Positions 30,336 through 38,107 of a DNA stretch of 64,000 nt are shown here, piece by piece. A model generated the notes under the pieces. It ran no database searches, was not told where the DNA came from, and saw only the letters and a program-made list of their open reading frames with translations. Within the stretch, counting starts at the first letter, position 1; each line of letters opens with the position of its first letter. Made by a program: the position numbers and the translations under genes. Origin of the DNA: an uncultured Treponema sp. (GTDB taxonomy: Bacteria > Spirochaetota > Spirochaetia > Treponematales > Treponemataceae); the NCBI GenBank assembly GCA_938039145.1, contig CALHVG010000068.1, positions 1-64,000 on the forward strand. Direction: 5' to 3'.

Positions 30336-32438
30336 ATGAAAAAACAAGCAAAACGCTTTTCTATCAAGAACAAGTTGCTGGTAATTTTCGGCTTGCTGGT
30401 TTTTGCCGCAATAACAATTTTGGGCGTTCTTGCAACAAAAATTGCACGAAAAGCGGTAATCGAAAAAGTAGAAACACACTTAATTGACAAAGCGAATGAC
30501 GTTGCAGAAATTATTGACGGGCGCATTTCAGCATTCTTTCAGTTTCTTGAGGGCGTTGCACGGATGCCGGACTTGCGCGATGAGTCGCTTTCGGCGGCTG
30601 AAAAGAGCGCCATTCTGGAACACGAAGCCTCTATAAATCCTCTTATAAATCATTTGCAGCTCACCGACTCACGAGGAAAAACGTACTATTCGGGCACTAT
30701 TTTGAATAACAGCGATAAAAGTTGGTTTCAGACTGCAATAAAAGGCGGAAAAGGAGTCTCCGCTCCTTTTCCGAATGCGCTTAACCCTGACGATTTAATC
30801 AGTATTTTGTCAATTCCAATATATGATGACAATCATTTAATTTTCGGAACGCTCGATGCGATTATCAATGCATATTGGTTTTCCGACCAAATCAAGGAAA
30901 TTCGCGTTGGTCAATCCGGAGAATGTTATATTTTGGATAGTTCAGGAAGCACGGTTGCAGACAAAGATGCAGCGTTGGTTAAAAATCGTGAAAATACCGT
31001 CGAAGAGGCTAAAAAGGATTCATCTCTTGCATCCTGCGCTGCTTTTGAAAAAATGGCAGTAGAGATTGACAAACCTTCAATCGGTTTCTACGAATACAAG
31101 GGAGAAAAGGTTATTGCCTCGTATACCAAGATGAAAAGCACCGATTGGACAATAATCATAGATGCTCCGGTGCATGAATTTATGGGAACAGTGGACACAT
31201 TGCGCATCTCGATAGTCATCATCAATGCTATCATTTTTATTATTGCGCTTATCATCGTTTACCTGACCTCCCTAAAAATCGTACACCCGATTGAAACAAC
31301 AGTTGGTGCGTTGCAGGGCATTGCTCAAGGCGAAGGCGACCTTACCGTCCGACTTCCTGTTACGGGCAACGATGAGATAACGGATTTGTCCGAATACTTT
31401 AACGAAACGATTGCTAAAATAGGCTCATCCATAAAAACTGTCGGGGCAAGTTCCAATATCATGCAGTCCATCGGCGACGAGCTTTCAAGCAATATGACCG
31501 AGACGGCAAGCGCAATAAACGAAATAACGGCGAACATCAACGGCGTGAAGCAGCAGACCATGAACCAAGCGGCGAGCGTTACTGAAACTTCAAGCACGGT
31601 GGAAGAAATCATCCGCACAATTGAGCAGTTGAACGGAAGCATCGAAACGCAGGCGGCGAGCGTAACACAGTCTTCTGCCTCTATAGAGGAGATGGTGGCG
31701 AACATTGCGTCTATTACGCAGTCGCTTGAGAAGAGCGACAACATGGTAAAAATGCTTTCGACGGCGACTTCCGAGGGAAAGACGACGCTTTTGACATCTA
31801 ATACGGTAACGCAGAAAATAGCCGATGAATCAGGCGGTTTGATTGAAGCGTCCAGCGTGATTCAGAACATCGCTTCACAAACCAATTTGCTTGCGATGAA
31901 CGCTGCAATCGAAGCGGCTCACGCAGGTGAAAGCGGAAAGGGATTCGCAGTCGTCGCTGACGAAATACGTAAGTTGGCGGAGGAATCTTCGGTTCAAGGA
32001 AAGACCATCACCGACACGCTCAAAAACCTTAGCGACGATATTCGAGGACTTGCAGAAAGCTCTAAAGTCGTGGAGGAGAAGTTCAACGCGATTTTCCAGC
32101 TGGCGGAGAATGTACGAGGAATGAGTGCTGAACTTACCTCCGCCATGCGCGAACAGGAAAACGGAAGCCGCGAAGTGCTTGCCGCCATAAAGAACATCAA
32201 TTCGGTTACGGTGGAAGTCAAAAACGGCTCGGAGGAAATGTTGATTGGTGGCAAGGGCGTTGCAAACGAGATGCAGAAGCTCGACAGCCTTACGGCGGTC
32301 ATCAAGGATTCGATGAACGAGATGAGCGCAGGCGTGTCGCAGATAAACAACGCCGTTCACGAAGTAAACGACCTTGCAATGAAGAACAAGGAAAGTATCG
32401 AGGGCTTGGCAAGAGAAGTAGGGAAATTCAAAGTATAA
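30336..32438 (+). CDS. Methyl-accepting chemotaxis protein with dCache sensor
   Basis: This 700-aa receptor has TM1 (about 15-37), a periplasmic dCache-type domain (about 40-285: NSDKSWFQTAIKGGKG, LSIPIYDDNHLIFGTLDA, VGQSGECYILDSSG), TM2 (about 288-312), HAMP (GEGDLTVRLPVTGNDE) and the signalling domain with MNAAIEAAHAGESGKGFAVVADEIRKLAEESSVQ. Unlike the receptor at 16435 it ends at KFKV without a CZB domain. Its signalling half is very close to those of the MCPs at 16435 and 62461. RBS ATAGGAGA precedes the ATG, just after the hairpin cluster. Confidence 0.95.
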   Translation: MKKQAKRFSIKNKLLVIFGLLVFAAITILGVLATKIARKAVIEKVETHLIDKANDVAEIIDGRISAFFQFLEGVARMPDLRDESLSAAEKSAILEHEASINPLINHLQLTDSRGKTYYSGTILNNSDKSWFQTAIKGGKGVSAPFPNALNPDDLISILSIPIYDDNHLIFGTLDAIINAYWFSDQIKEIRVGQSGECYILDSSGSTVADKDAALVKNRENTVEEAKKDSSLASCAAFEKMAVEIDKPSIGFYEYKGEKVIASYTKMKSTDWTIIIDAPVHEFMGTVDTLRISIVIINAIIFIIALIIVYLTSLKIVHPIETTVGALQGIAQGEGDLTVRLPVTGNDEITDLSEYFNETIAKIGSSIKTVGASSNIMQSIGDELSSNMTETASAINEITANINGVKQQTMNQAASVTETSSTVEEIIRTIEQLNGSIETQAASVTQSSASIEEMVANIASITQSLEKSDNMVKMLSTATSEGKTTLLTSNTVTQKIADESGGLIEASSVIQNIASQTNLLAMNAAIEAAHAGESGKGFAVVADEIRKLAEESSVQGKTITDTLKNLSDDIRGLAESSKVVEEKFNAIFQLAENVRGMSAELTSAMREQENGSREVLAAIKNINSVTVEVKNGSEEMLIGGKGVANEMQKLDSLTAVIKDSMNEMSAGVSQINNAVHEVNDLAMKNKESIEGLAREVGKFKV

Positions 32439-32776
32439 GTTTTATTAAGGGAGGGGTAGGACACCCCGTCAGACCGGGGACGGCGGATAAACGGGTCTTT
32501 CACCCTTTTATTCCTCGCCCGCCGCCCCAAGTTTTCCTGCTGGGAAAACGTGCATAAGCTGCCTTGTACTAATTGAACATCCCCACTATCTTAGAAGTAT
32601 CATCTTTCACAAATCGGACATTAGTCCGATTTGTGGGGCGGACATGCGAGCGGCTATCGGATAAACGAAGCTTTACAATGTCCGCCCGACTGCTTAGGGG
32701 GCACCCCTAAGAACCCATATTTATGTGATTTCCAGTCAACTGCAATTTTCAAGTCTATCGATTTTTTAAGTTTTAA
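32439..32776 (+). other. Structured non-coding region after the MCP
   Basis: This 338-bp stretch holds a GGGGACGGCGG / CCGCCGCCCC palindromic block (about 32476-32528), TTTCACAAATCGGAC paired with GTCCGATTTGTGG (32605-32635), the 50-bp element at 32637-32686, and CTTAGGGG...CCCCTAAG (32692-32710). I see no gene in it. Confidence 0.55.
32637..32686. repeat. Structured element GGCGGACAT...ATGTCCGCC, 50 bp
   Basis: Perfect 9-bp arms GGCGGACAT (32637-32645) and ATGTCCGCC (32678-32686) flank an interior with GGATAAACGAAG. An ATCATCTTTCACAAA text precedes it at 32609, as ATCATCTCGCACGAA precedes the copy at 21444. Confidence 0.7.
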
Positions 32777-32983
32777 ATGCGAGGTGACAAGGCGGAAAGC
32801 TGGAAAACAAAATCTCTTACAATCAGAGGTTTCGTAGATATGCCTATCGGTGCTATAGTAGAGGCAAGCTCAATGCTTGGAAGAACTTCATCTGCATTAT
32901 CCTCAGCTTATGGTATGGAAGCTCAAAAATCAGTAGAAAGCGGATATAATAAATCCTGCTATATTAACACCTTTAGGAGTTGA
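32777..32983 (+). pseudogene. Possible C-terminal fragment of a lost larger protein
   Basis: The readable part (FVDMPIGAIVEASSMLGRTS, then MEAQKSVESGYNKSC) looks like genuine protein, but the first ~18 codons do not and no RBS precedes ATG 32777. The stop codon TGA lies immediately before the ATG of the next gene, and AGGAG inside this frame serves that gene. The arrangement resembles a toxin tail followed by a small partner, but nothing in the sequence proves it. Confidence 0.35.
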
Positions 32984-33298
32984 ATGATGTTTAACAAATT
33001 TATAGAGAAAGCAATGAATAATGAATATGTTATTTTCTTACATAACGGATATTCGGACTTTAGTTATGGAGTTTCTGTTGATCCTCTTATATTAGCTTTT
33101 GATGAATATAAGATGCTTATGTCCTATATTTCAAAATTTAACTTTCAAAATTCAGTAAAAATATTTGAAAATTCTCAAAATTATGATTTTTCTATTCCGG
33201 AAAAAATCGCTGGGAAATTAGGATATTCAATAATAACCTTTTCCCCAATATCATGTTGTACTTATTATTCAGAAGAAAATAACATCCTAAGTAATTAA
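32984..33298 (+). CDS. Hypothetical protein, 104 aa
   Basis: AGGAG lies 5-8 bp upstream of two successive ATGs (32984 and 32987), so the N-terminus is MMFNKF or MFNKF. The protein is soluble, AT-rich in codon use and begins with a helix (FIEKAMNNEYVIFLHNGYSDFSYG). Two adjacent Cys occur near the end. No family is recognised. Small, AT-rich and just after a fragmentary gene, it would fit an immunity or orphan accessory protein. Confidence 0.55.
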   Translation: MMFNKFIEKAMNNEYVIFLHNGYSDFSYGVSVDPLILAFDEYKMLMSYISKFNFQNSVKIFENSQNYDFSIPEKIAGKLGYSIITFSPISCCTYYSEENNILSN

Positions 33299-33478
33299 AA
33301 TACAATCTTTTTTTTTACCTTACATCCGGCGTTTTCAGCTTATCTGAAAATACCGGATGTTAGTCCTACAAATAGGGATATGTTTGAGTACTTCGGAAAT
33401 TGAGTGAATTTCGTTCAGTTTCCTGAAGTAAAAAACGGATTTCGAAGCGGAAATGAGCTGTTGCATAGAAGATAGAAA
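33299..33478. other. Intergenic hairpins
   Basis: ACATCCGG (33322-33329) pairs with CCGGATGT (33353-33360), with TTTTCAG/CTGAAAA inside. A second, imperfect hairpin, TACTTC-GGAAA against TTTCC-TGAAGTA, spans 33389-33430. Either could end transcription of the upstream gene. Confidence 0.5.
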
Positions 33479-34107
33479 ATAAAAAAGATAATTTTTGCTA
33501 TTTTTGTATTGATTTGTACAACGTATATTTTTGCACGATGCAAAAAATTGTTCAGAATTCAGAAGGGCAATTTATTGAAGCAAAGTTTAATGAACAGGGG
33601 ATAATAGAAAAATTAGACGGAACTATAAGTGAATATACTGTTGAAAATTTAGATATAAATATTCAACAAGAACTTGTTCATATTCATAAAAAATATAGTG
33701 GAGACGGATGTTTCAATATTGAAATACAAAATAATAAAGATTATCTGACTTTAACAAATATTCTTACAGAGGTTCCGGGCTATTTCCCTCCGCGAGACAA
33801 TCTGACTTATACTATATATTTTGATAAAAACGACAAATATCTTCTGAAAGATGATTACTTAAGTATTGATAAAGTTACAAAAACATCAGTGATTTCTGCA
33901 AATCCGAAAGACTCTTTACTCCCACTCATAAGATACAACAATAATGTTTTAATTCAATATTTTGGATGGACAATGCCTCCGGATGATCCGGGCAGTCGGA
34001 AATATGAATATTCACCGGATAAAAAGAATATACTGTGTTATCATATTATGTCCGGTGATGTATGGCAAAAGTATATGACCGCTACAGTTTCGCTCTTGCA
34101 CGCATAG
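33479..34107 (+). pseudogene. Secreted protein gene with lost start codon and an A-tract frameshift
   Basis: A signal-peptide-like stretch (KKIIFAIFVLICTTYIFAR) begins at 33482, but the codon before it is ATA where ATG is expected. Its frame runs into CKK at a run of six A (33542-33547); one more A would join it to the long frame below it (KIVQNSEGQFIEAKFNEQG through to 34107). That frame alone (from ATG 33538) would give a 189-residue protein lacking a signal. The mature part has WTMPPDDPGSRKYEYSPDKKN. No family is recognised. It may be expressed only if slippage or an internal start is used. Confidence 0.5.
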
Positions 34108-34145
34108 TCTATATTATATGCCGAAAAAACAACGGAGGATTAATA

Positions 34146-34502
34146 ATGAAAAATTGCCCCGGTTTGATGCTTCTTCTTATTATTCAACTGTTTTTTTTAT
34201 ATTTGGGAAACAGTGCGGCATTATCAAAGACAGACAGAAAAACTTATAATAAAAAATATAAATCCGGGAAACTTAAGCCGCTTTTTTTGAAAATTTCAGG
34301 GCTGTATGTTTTTTCCTTTGAAAAAAGAATAATCTACAAATTGCTAACGGGTCTTATTTATTTTGTTTTTTTTACAACACTTGCCGTATCATGTTTTTAC
34401 GGAACAAAACTCCCGTTTTTAAAAGACTTGTTAATAAAAACGGATTTTGCAATTATTCCTGTTTTGATAATTGTGAATTACTTTTATGCGGTTTTAAAAT
34501 AA
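34146..34502 (+). CDS. Small membrane protein, unknown function
   Basis: The product is 118 aa from ATG 34146, set by RBS GGAGG. Three hydrophobic segments are visible: LMLLLIIQLFFLYLGN (about 7-22), LTGLIYFVFFTTLAVSCFYG (about 66-86) and FAIIPVLIIVNYFYAVL (about 100-117). A basic loop with KTDRKTYNKKYKSGKLK lies between the first two. It starts 38 bp after the broken secreted-protein gene and overlaps nothing. No family recognised. Confidence 0.6.
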   Translation: MKNCPGLMLLLIIQLFFLYLGNSAALSKTDRKTYNKKYKSGKLKPLFLKISGLYVFSFEKRIIYKLLTGLIYFVFFTTLAVSCFYGTKLPFLKDLLIKTDFAIIPVLIIVNYFYAVLK

Positions 34503-34722
34503 AAGCTGACGCAAAGTTGTTGCTTTTTCAACGCTTTTTTATTCGGAATTTTCCGTTACCGACACCATACTTCTGCGAAAGTTCGTATTCCCGCAAAAAC
34601 TTTTACAACACTTTCCGTTCATTTGCAGAAGTTGCGGAGCAAAAGCATTTTCGTCCTACGAATTGAAAGTTTTTTCCAAAACTCCGGCGTCAAATCGGCT
34701 TTCAATCATTTTTCGGGCAAGC

Positions 34723-36657
34723 CTAATGCGCTTGCTGTCCACCCACGGCATTTTCCCAGTCTGAATAAAGGGCGGAAAGTTTTGATTCAAGTTCCGAAAG
34801 TTTTCTTTGGATTTCTTTTGCTTTTTCCGCATTTGCATAAACTTCGGGAAGGCTCAGTTTTTCGTTCAAAGCGGATATTTCGGATTCGGTTCGGGAAATA
34901 TCTTCCTCAAGTTTTGCGATGATTTTTTCGGACTTCCGCCGCTCCGCCTCCTGGCGTTTTTTTTCTTCCCAATCGAGTTTTCCCGATGGAGCCGCAGCCT
35001 GCACTTCCGCCGTACTTTTTTTCGGTTCTTCGGATTTTATGCAGCCGGGATTTTCGATATGCTCAAGATAATATTTGTAATCTCCGGGAAAAATCTTGAA
35101 CGCTCCGTTTTTGAGTTCCAGAACTTTTGTCGCAAGATTTTCGATAAAACCTCTGTCGTGACTTACAAAAATCACCGTTCCGCCGAAGGTTTTCAACGCT
35201 TCCTGCAAAACGTCTTTGGAATGCATATCAAGATGATTCGTGGGTTCGTCCAAAATTAGAAGATTATTCGGACTTAAAAGAAGCAAAAGGAGCGCAATTC
35301 TGCTTTTTTCTCCGCCGGAAAGAACGGCAAGACTTTTGAACACATCATCTCCCCTAAAAAGAAACGCGCCGAGCATATCCCGGACTTTCGGAATCAGTTC
35401 GGTTGGAGCGAGATTTTCCACATAATCAAGCACGGATTCTTCTCCGACTATTGTTTCGGCGTTATCCTGACTGAAATAACCGATTTTCACGCCCGCGCCG
35501 GGAATAACTTCCCCGGTAAAATCGGTGTCGTTCCCGGAAATGATTCTTAAAAGCGTGGACTTCCCGGCTCCGTTTTGCCCCGCAACCACAAGCCGTTCGC
35601 CGTTTTCGATTGTGAGTTCCAGATTATCAAGAACATTTTTTTTTGAATCATAGGATTTTGAAATCTCCCGGAGCCTTAAAACCAAACGCCCCGCATGAGG
35701 CGCTTCGGGAAAAGCAAAATGGATTTTCTTCAGATTTTCGGGAATCTCAATTTTGTTTTCAAGAATTTTATCCAGCTGTTTTTGGCGTTCCTGCGCCTGA
35801 GCTGCCTTTGTTGCCTTTGCGCCAAAACGGCGAATAAAATCTTCCAGTTTTAAAATTTCGTCCTGCTGCTTTTCATATTCGGCGATGAGCGTTTTTAGTT
35901 CCACCGCACGGACTTCTTCGTAATGGGAAAAATTCCCCTTGTATCGCTTTAAGTTTCCTGCAAAAAGTTCGTAGACTTCGTTTATCGTAACGTCAAGAAA
36001 ATATCTGTCGTGGCTTACAAGAACGAACGCGCCTTTAAAATTCAAAAGAAAATCTTCAAGCCAAGTTCTTGCTTCTATGTCAAGATAATTTGTCGGTTCG
36101 TCCAAAAGCAGCACGTCCGGATTTTGCATAAGCGCCTTTGCAAGAGCGATTCGCATCTGCCAACCGCCTGAAAATTCTTCCGTTCTGCGTTCAAAATCGT
36201 TCCTTGAAAAACCGAGCCCGATTAGCACGGATTCTGCGGTCGCGCTTCTTCTGTGCCACCCGGATTCTTCAAGTTTTGCGATTAAATCCGCCTGTTCCTC
36301 AAGCAAAGCCTGAGTTCCGGCTGCTTCATTTTTTAATTTTTCGCCGATTTCGTCAATTTTTGCCTGAATTTCGTAGCCGAACTGAAACGCTTTGTCAGCC
36401 TCACTTTTAAGCGTCAGCCCATGATGAGTAAGCCCGCTCTGCGGAAGATAGGCGATTCGCGAATTTTTCTGAACGGACACCGTTCCCGAATCCGGCGGAA
36501 CAAGCCCCGCCATTATTTTCATAAGCGTGGATTTTCCGGCGCCGTTTGCCCCCGTCAAAGCAACTTTTGCGCCTGTCTGAAGATTTATGCTTGCATCTTT
36601 TATTATGTCCCTGTCGCCGAACGCAAGACTTAATTTTGAAAACTGAACGAACGCCAT
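34723..36657 (-). CDS. ABC-F family ATP-binding protein
   Basis: This 644-aa soluble protein has two ABC domains: Walker A GANGAGKST (about 35), signature FSGGWQMRIALAKAL, Walker B VLLLDEPTNYLD; then GQNGAGKST (about 360), LSGGEKSRIALLLL and LILDEPTNHLD. A charged linker lies between (EEVRAVELKTLIAEYEKQQ), and a coiled C-terminal tail follows (from about 560, LEEDISRTESEISALNEKL). There is no membrane domain. ABC-F proteins act on the ribosomal E site. It starts 6 bp after the lipoprotein gene, so the two share a transcript. Confidence 0.93.
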   Translation of the reverse strand: MAFVQFSKLSLAFGDRDIIKDASINLQTGAKVALTGANGAGKSTLMKIMAGLVPPDSGTVSVQKNSRIAYLPQSGLTHHGLTLKSEADKAFQFGYEIQAKIDEIGEKLKNEAAGTQALLEEQADLIAKLEESGWHRRSATAESVLIGLGFSRNDFERRTEEFSGGWQMRIALAKALMQNPDVLLLDEPTNYLDIEARTWLEDFLLNFKGAFVLVSHDRYFLDVTINEVYELFAGNLKRYKGNFSHYEEVRAVELKTLIAEYEKQQDEILKLEDFIRRFGAKATKAAQAQERQKQLDKILENKIEIPENLKKIHFAFPEAPHAGRLVLRLREISKSYDSKKNVLDNLELTIENGERLVVAGQNGAGKSTLLRIISGNDTDFTGEVIPGAGVKIGYFSQDNAETIVGEESVLDYVENLAPTELIPKVRDMLGAFLFRGDDVFKSLAVLSGGEKSRIALLLLLLSPNNLLILDEPTNHLDMHSKDVLQEALKTFGGTVIFVSHDRGFIENLATKVLELKNGAFKIFPGDYKYYLEHIENPGCIKSEEPKKSTAEVQAAAPSGKLDWEEKKRQEAERRKSEKIIAKLEEDISRTESEISALNEKLSLPEVYANAEKAKEIQRKLSELESKLSALYSDWENAVGGQQAH

Positions 36658-36663
36658 CCGATT

Positions 36664-37959
36664 TCAATCCTTCGAGAAAAATATTACAAGGGGACTCATC
36701 GAACGTTCAGTCAAAATGTTGTTTTTTATAACGGCACCGCTTGCGTCCTCGAACCTAAGTCCGTTCTCTTCTATTTTGTAAAGGAAGTTCACTTCTTTTG
36801 CGATTCCGTCAAAAACGAACGTAATAATTCCGTCGTACGAAGCCGAAAGTGTTCTTGATAAAAAGTATTTTATTCGGACATTTCCTTTGTTTTTCACGGA
36901 CGGAAGAATCGAAGGAACCAAAAGTCTGTTTCCGTTCCAGACGAACGAATTGTCGGCTTTAAATTCCAGCGAGCCGTAACTTGAACTTTTAAAATAAGGT
37001 CCAAGTTCATAAAGTTTTTCGTATATAACCTTGCGGCGGTCTACTTCGGCTTGAACAAGTTCGTCCAAATCCTGCGTAATCGTAACAAAATTAAAATCTT
37101 CCGGCTTTCCGTTTTCGCCCGTGTAGCGCACGACCACAAAATCCTCCCGGCGGACGGAAACCGCAATCGGAATATCCGTAAGTTTGTACTGCCCGTCAGA
37201 AATGAGCGCCGAGCCTTTAAAATCCCAGGATTTGTTTATTTTGGGCATATTAAAATAAAGTTTTTTTGAATCCGAATCCAAATGGAACATATACGAAGGA
37301 TTCAGTTTTTCAATGTCGATTCGCCCGGAATCAATCATCGATTTGTAAGAATCAGGATACCAAATTTCGGAAAGAACGCTTTCCAAATCGTCAACATTTT
37401 CGTCGTCGTTTAAAACTTCCTCCGAGCCTTTGCGGTTTCCGTGCTTGTCCACATCGTAAAGCCTAAGATTGTAAGAAAAACACCAACCTCCGGTTCCGTC
37501 GGAAGTCAAAACCCTAAGCCAGTCGCCTTCAAGAGGCGTGTTTCCGGACATTACGGCTTGTCCTTTTCCTTTGTAAAGGACTTTTATGCTTTCGTTCTTT
37601 CTTAATCTGTACACCTGCTTTGAAGTGTTCACCGCCTCCGAACGCATCGGAAGCCCGTCAAGCGCAACGGACGCATACGTATGCGCAAATTCCTTGAATT
37701 TTTCGGCTGTTTTTACGGCTTTTCGCCTGCTTTCCGGTTCAGTGAGTTGCCAAAGAGGAACTTCCGCTTTTTCCTTTTCGTTCTTTGTTCCGATAACGTA
37801 AACGTGAGAAATGTTCGATTTTATGTAAACGGGAACTATGTCGCCGCCTTCAAGTTCGTGTTCCGGGACATTCCACAAAAGCACGCTGTAACCCATAACA
37901 CCCGAACACGAGGCAAAAACAAGTGAAAATAAAACAAATAGAATAAAAAGTTTTCGCAT
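36664..37959 (-). CDS. SH3b-domain lipoprotein
   Basis: The product is 431 aa from ATG 37959 (MRKLFILFVLFSLVFASCSG); LVFASC is a spirochaetal-type lipobox. A TAATAT box (37967-37972, minus strand) 7 bp upstream rules out the alternative ATG at 37968 and suggests a leaderless mRNA. An SH3b-type region (about 105-170: LPMRSEAVNTSKQVYRL, EGDWLRVLTSDGTGGWCFSYNLRLYD) is followed by beta-rich domains. It is probably anchored in a membrane and may bind the cell wall. First gene of an operon with the ABC-F gene. Confidence 0.8.
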   Translation of the reverse strand: MRKLFILFVLFSLVFASCSGVMGYSVLLWNVPEHELEGGDIVPVYIKSNISHVYVIGTKNEKEKAEVPLWQLTEPESRRKAVKTAEKFKEFAHTYASVALDGLPMRSEAVNTSKQVYRLRKNESIKVLYKGKGQAVMSGNTPLEGDWLRVLTSDGTGGWCFSYNLRLYDVDKHGNRKGSEEVLNDDENVDDLESVLSEIWYPDSYKSMIDSGRIDIEKLNPSYMFHLDSDSKKLYFNMPKINKSWDFKGSALISDGQYKLTDIPIAVSVRREDFVVVRYTGENGKPEDFNFVTITQDLDELVQAEVDRRKVIYEKLYELGPYFKSSSYGSLEFKADNSFVWNGNRLLVPSILPSVKNKGNVRIKYFLSRTLSASYDGIITFVFDGIAKEVNFLYKIEENGLRFEDASGAVIKNNILTERSMSPLVIFFSKD

Positions 37960-38107
37960 GAATTGCATATTAGCAGAACGGCATAAAAAAATGAACCGGA
38001 AAAGAACTCCGCAAAAATCAAAAATTATTTACAAAACAGAATTTGCCTTTTTTTGCAATTCGGATTTGTCGGTGTTCATTTTTTGTGTTAGCCATTATAA
38101 TTTCACC

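Noticed and set aside
33322..33360. Canonical rho-independent terminator after 33298
   Set aside because: The stem is good but the T-run precedes rather than follows it on the plus strand, so it is listed only as a hairpin.
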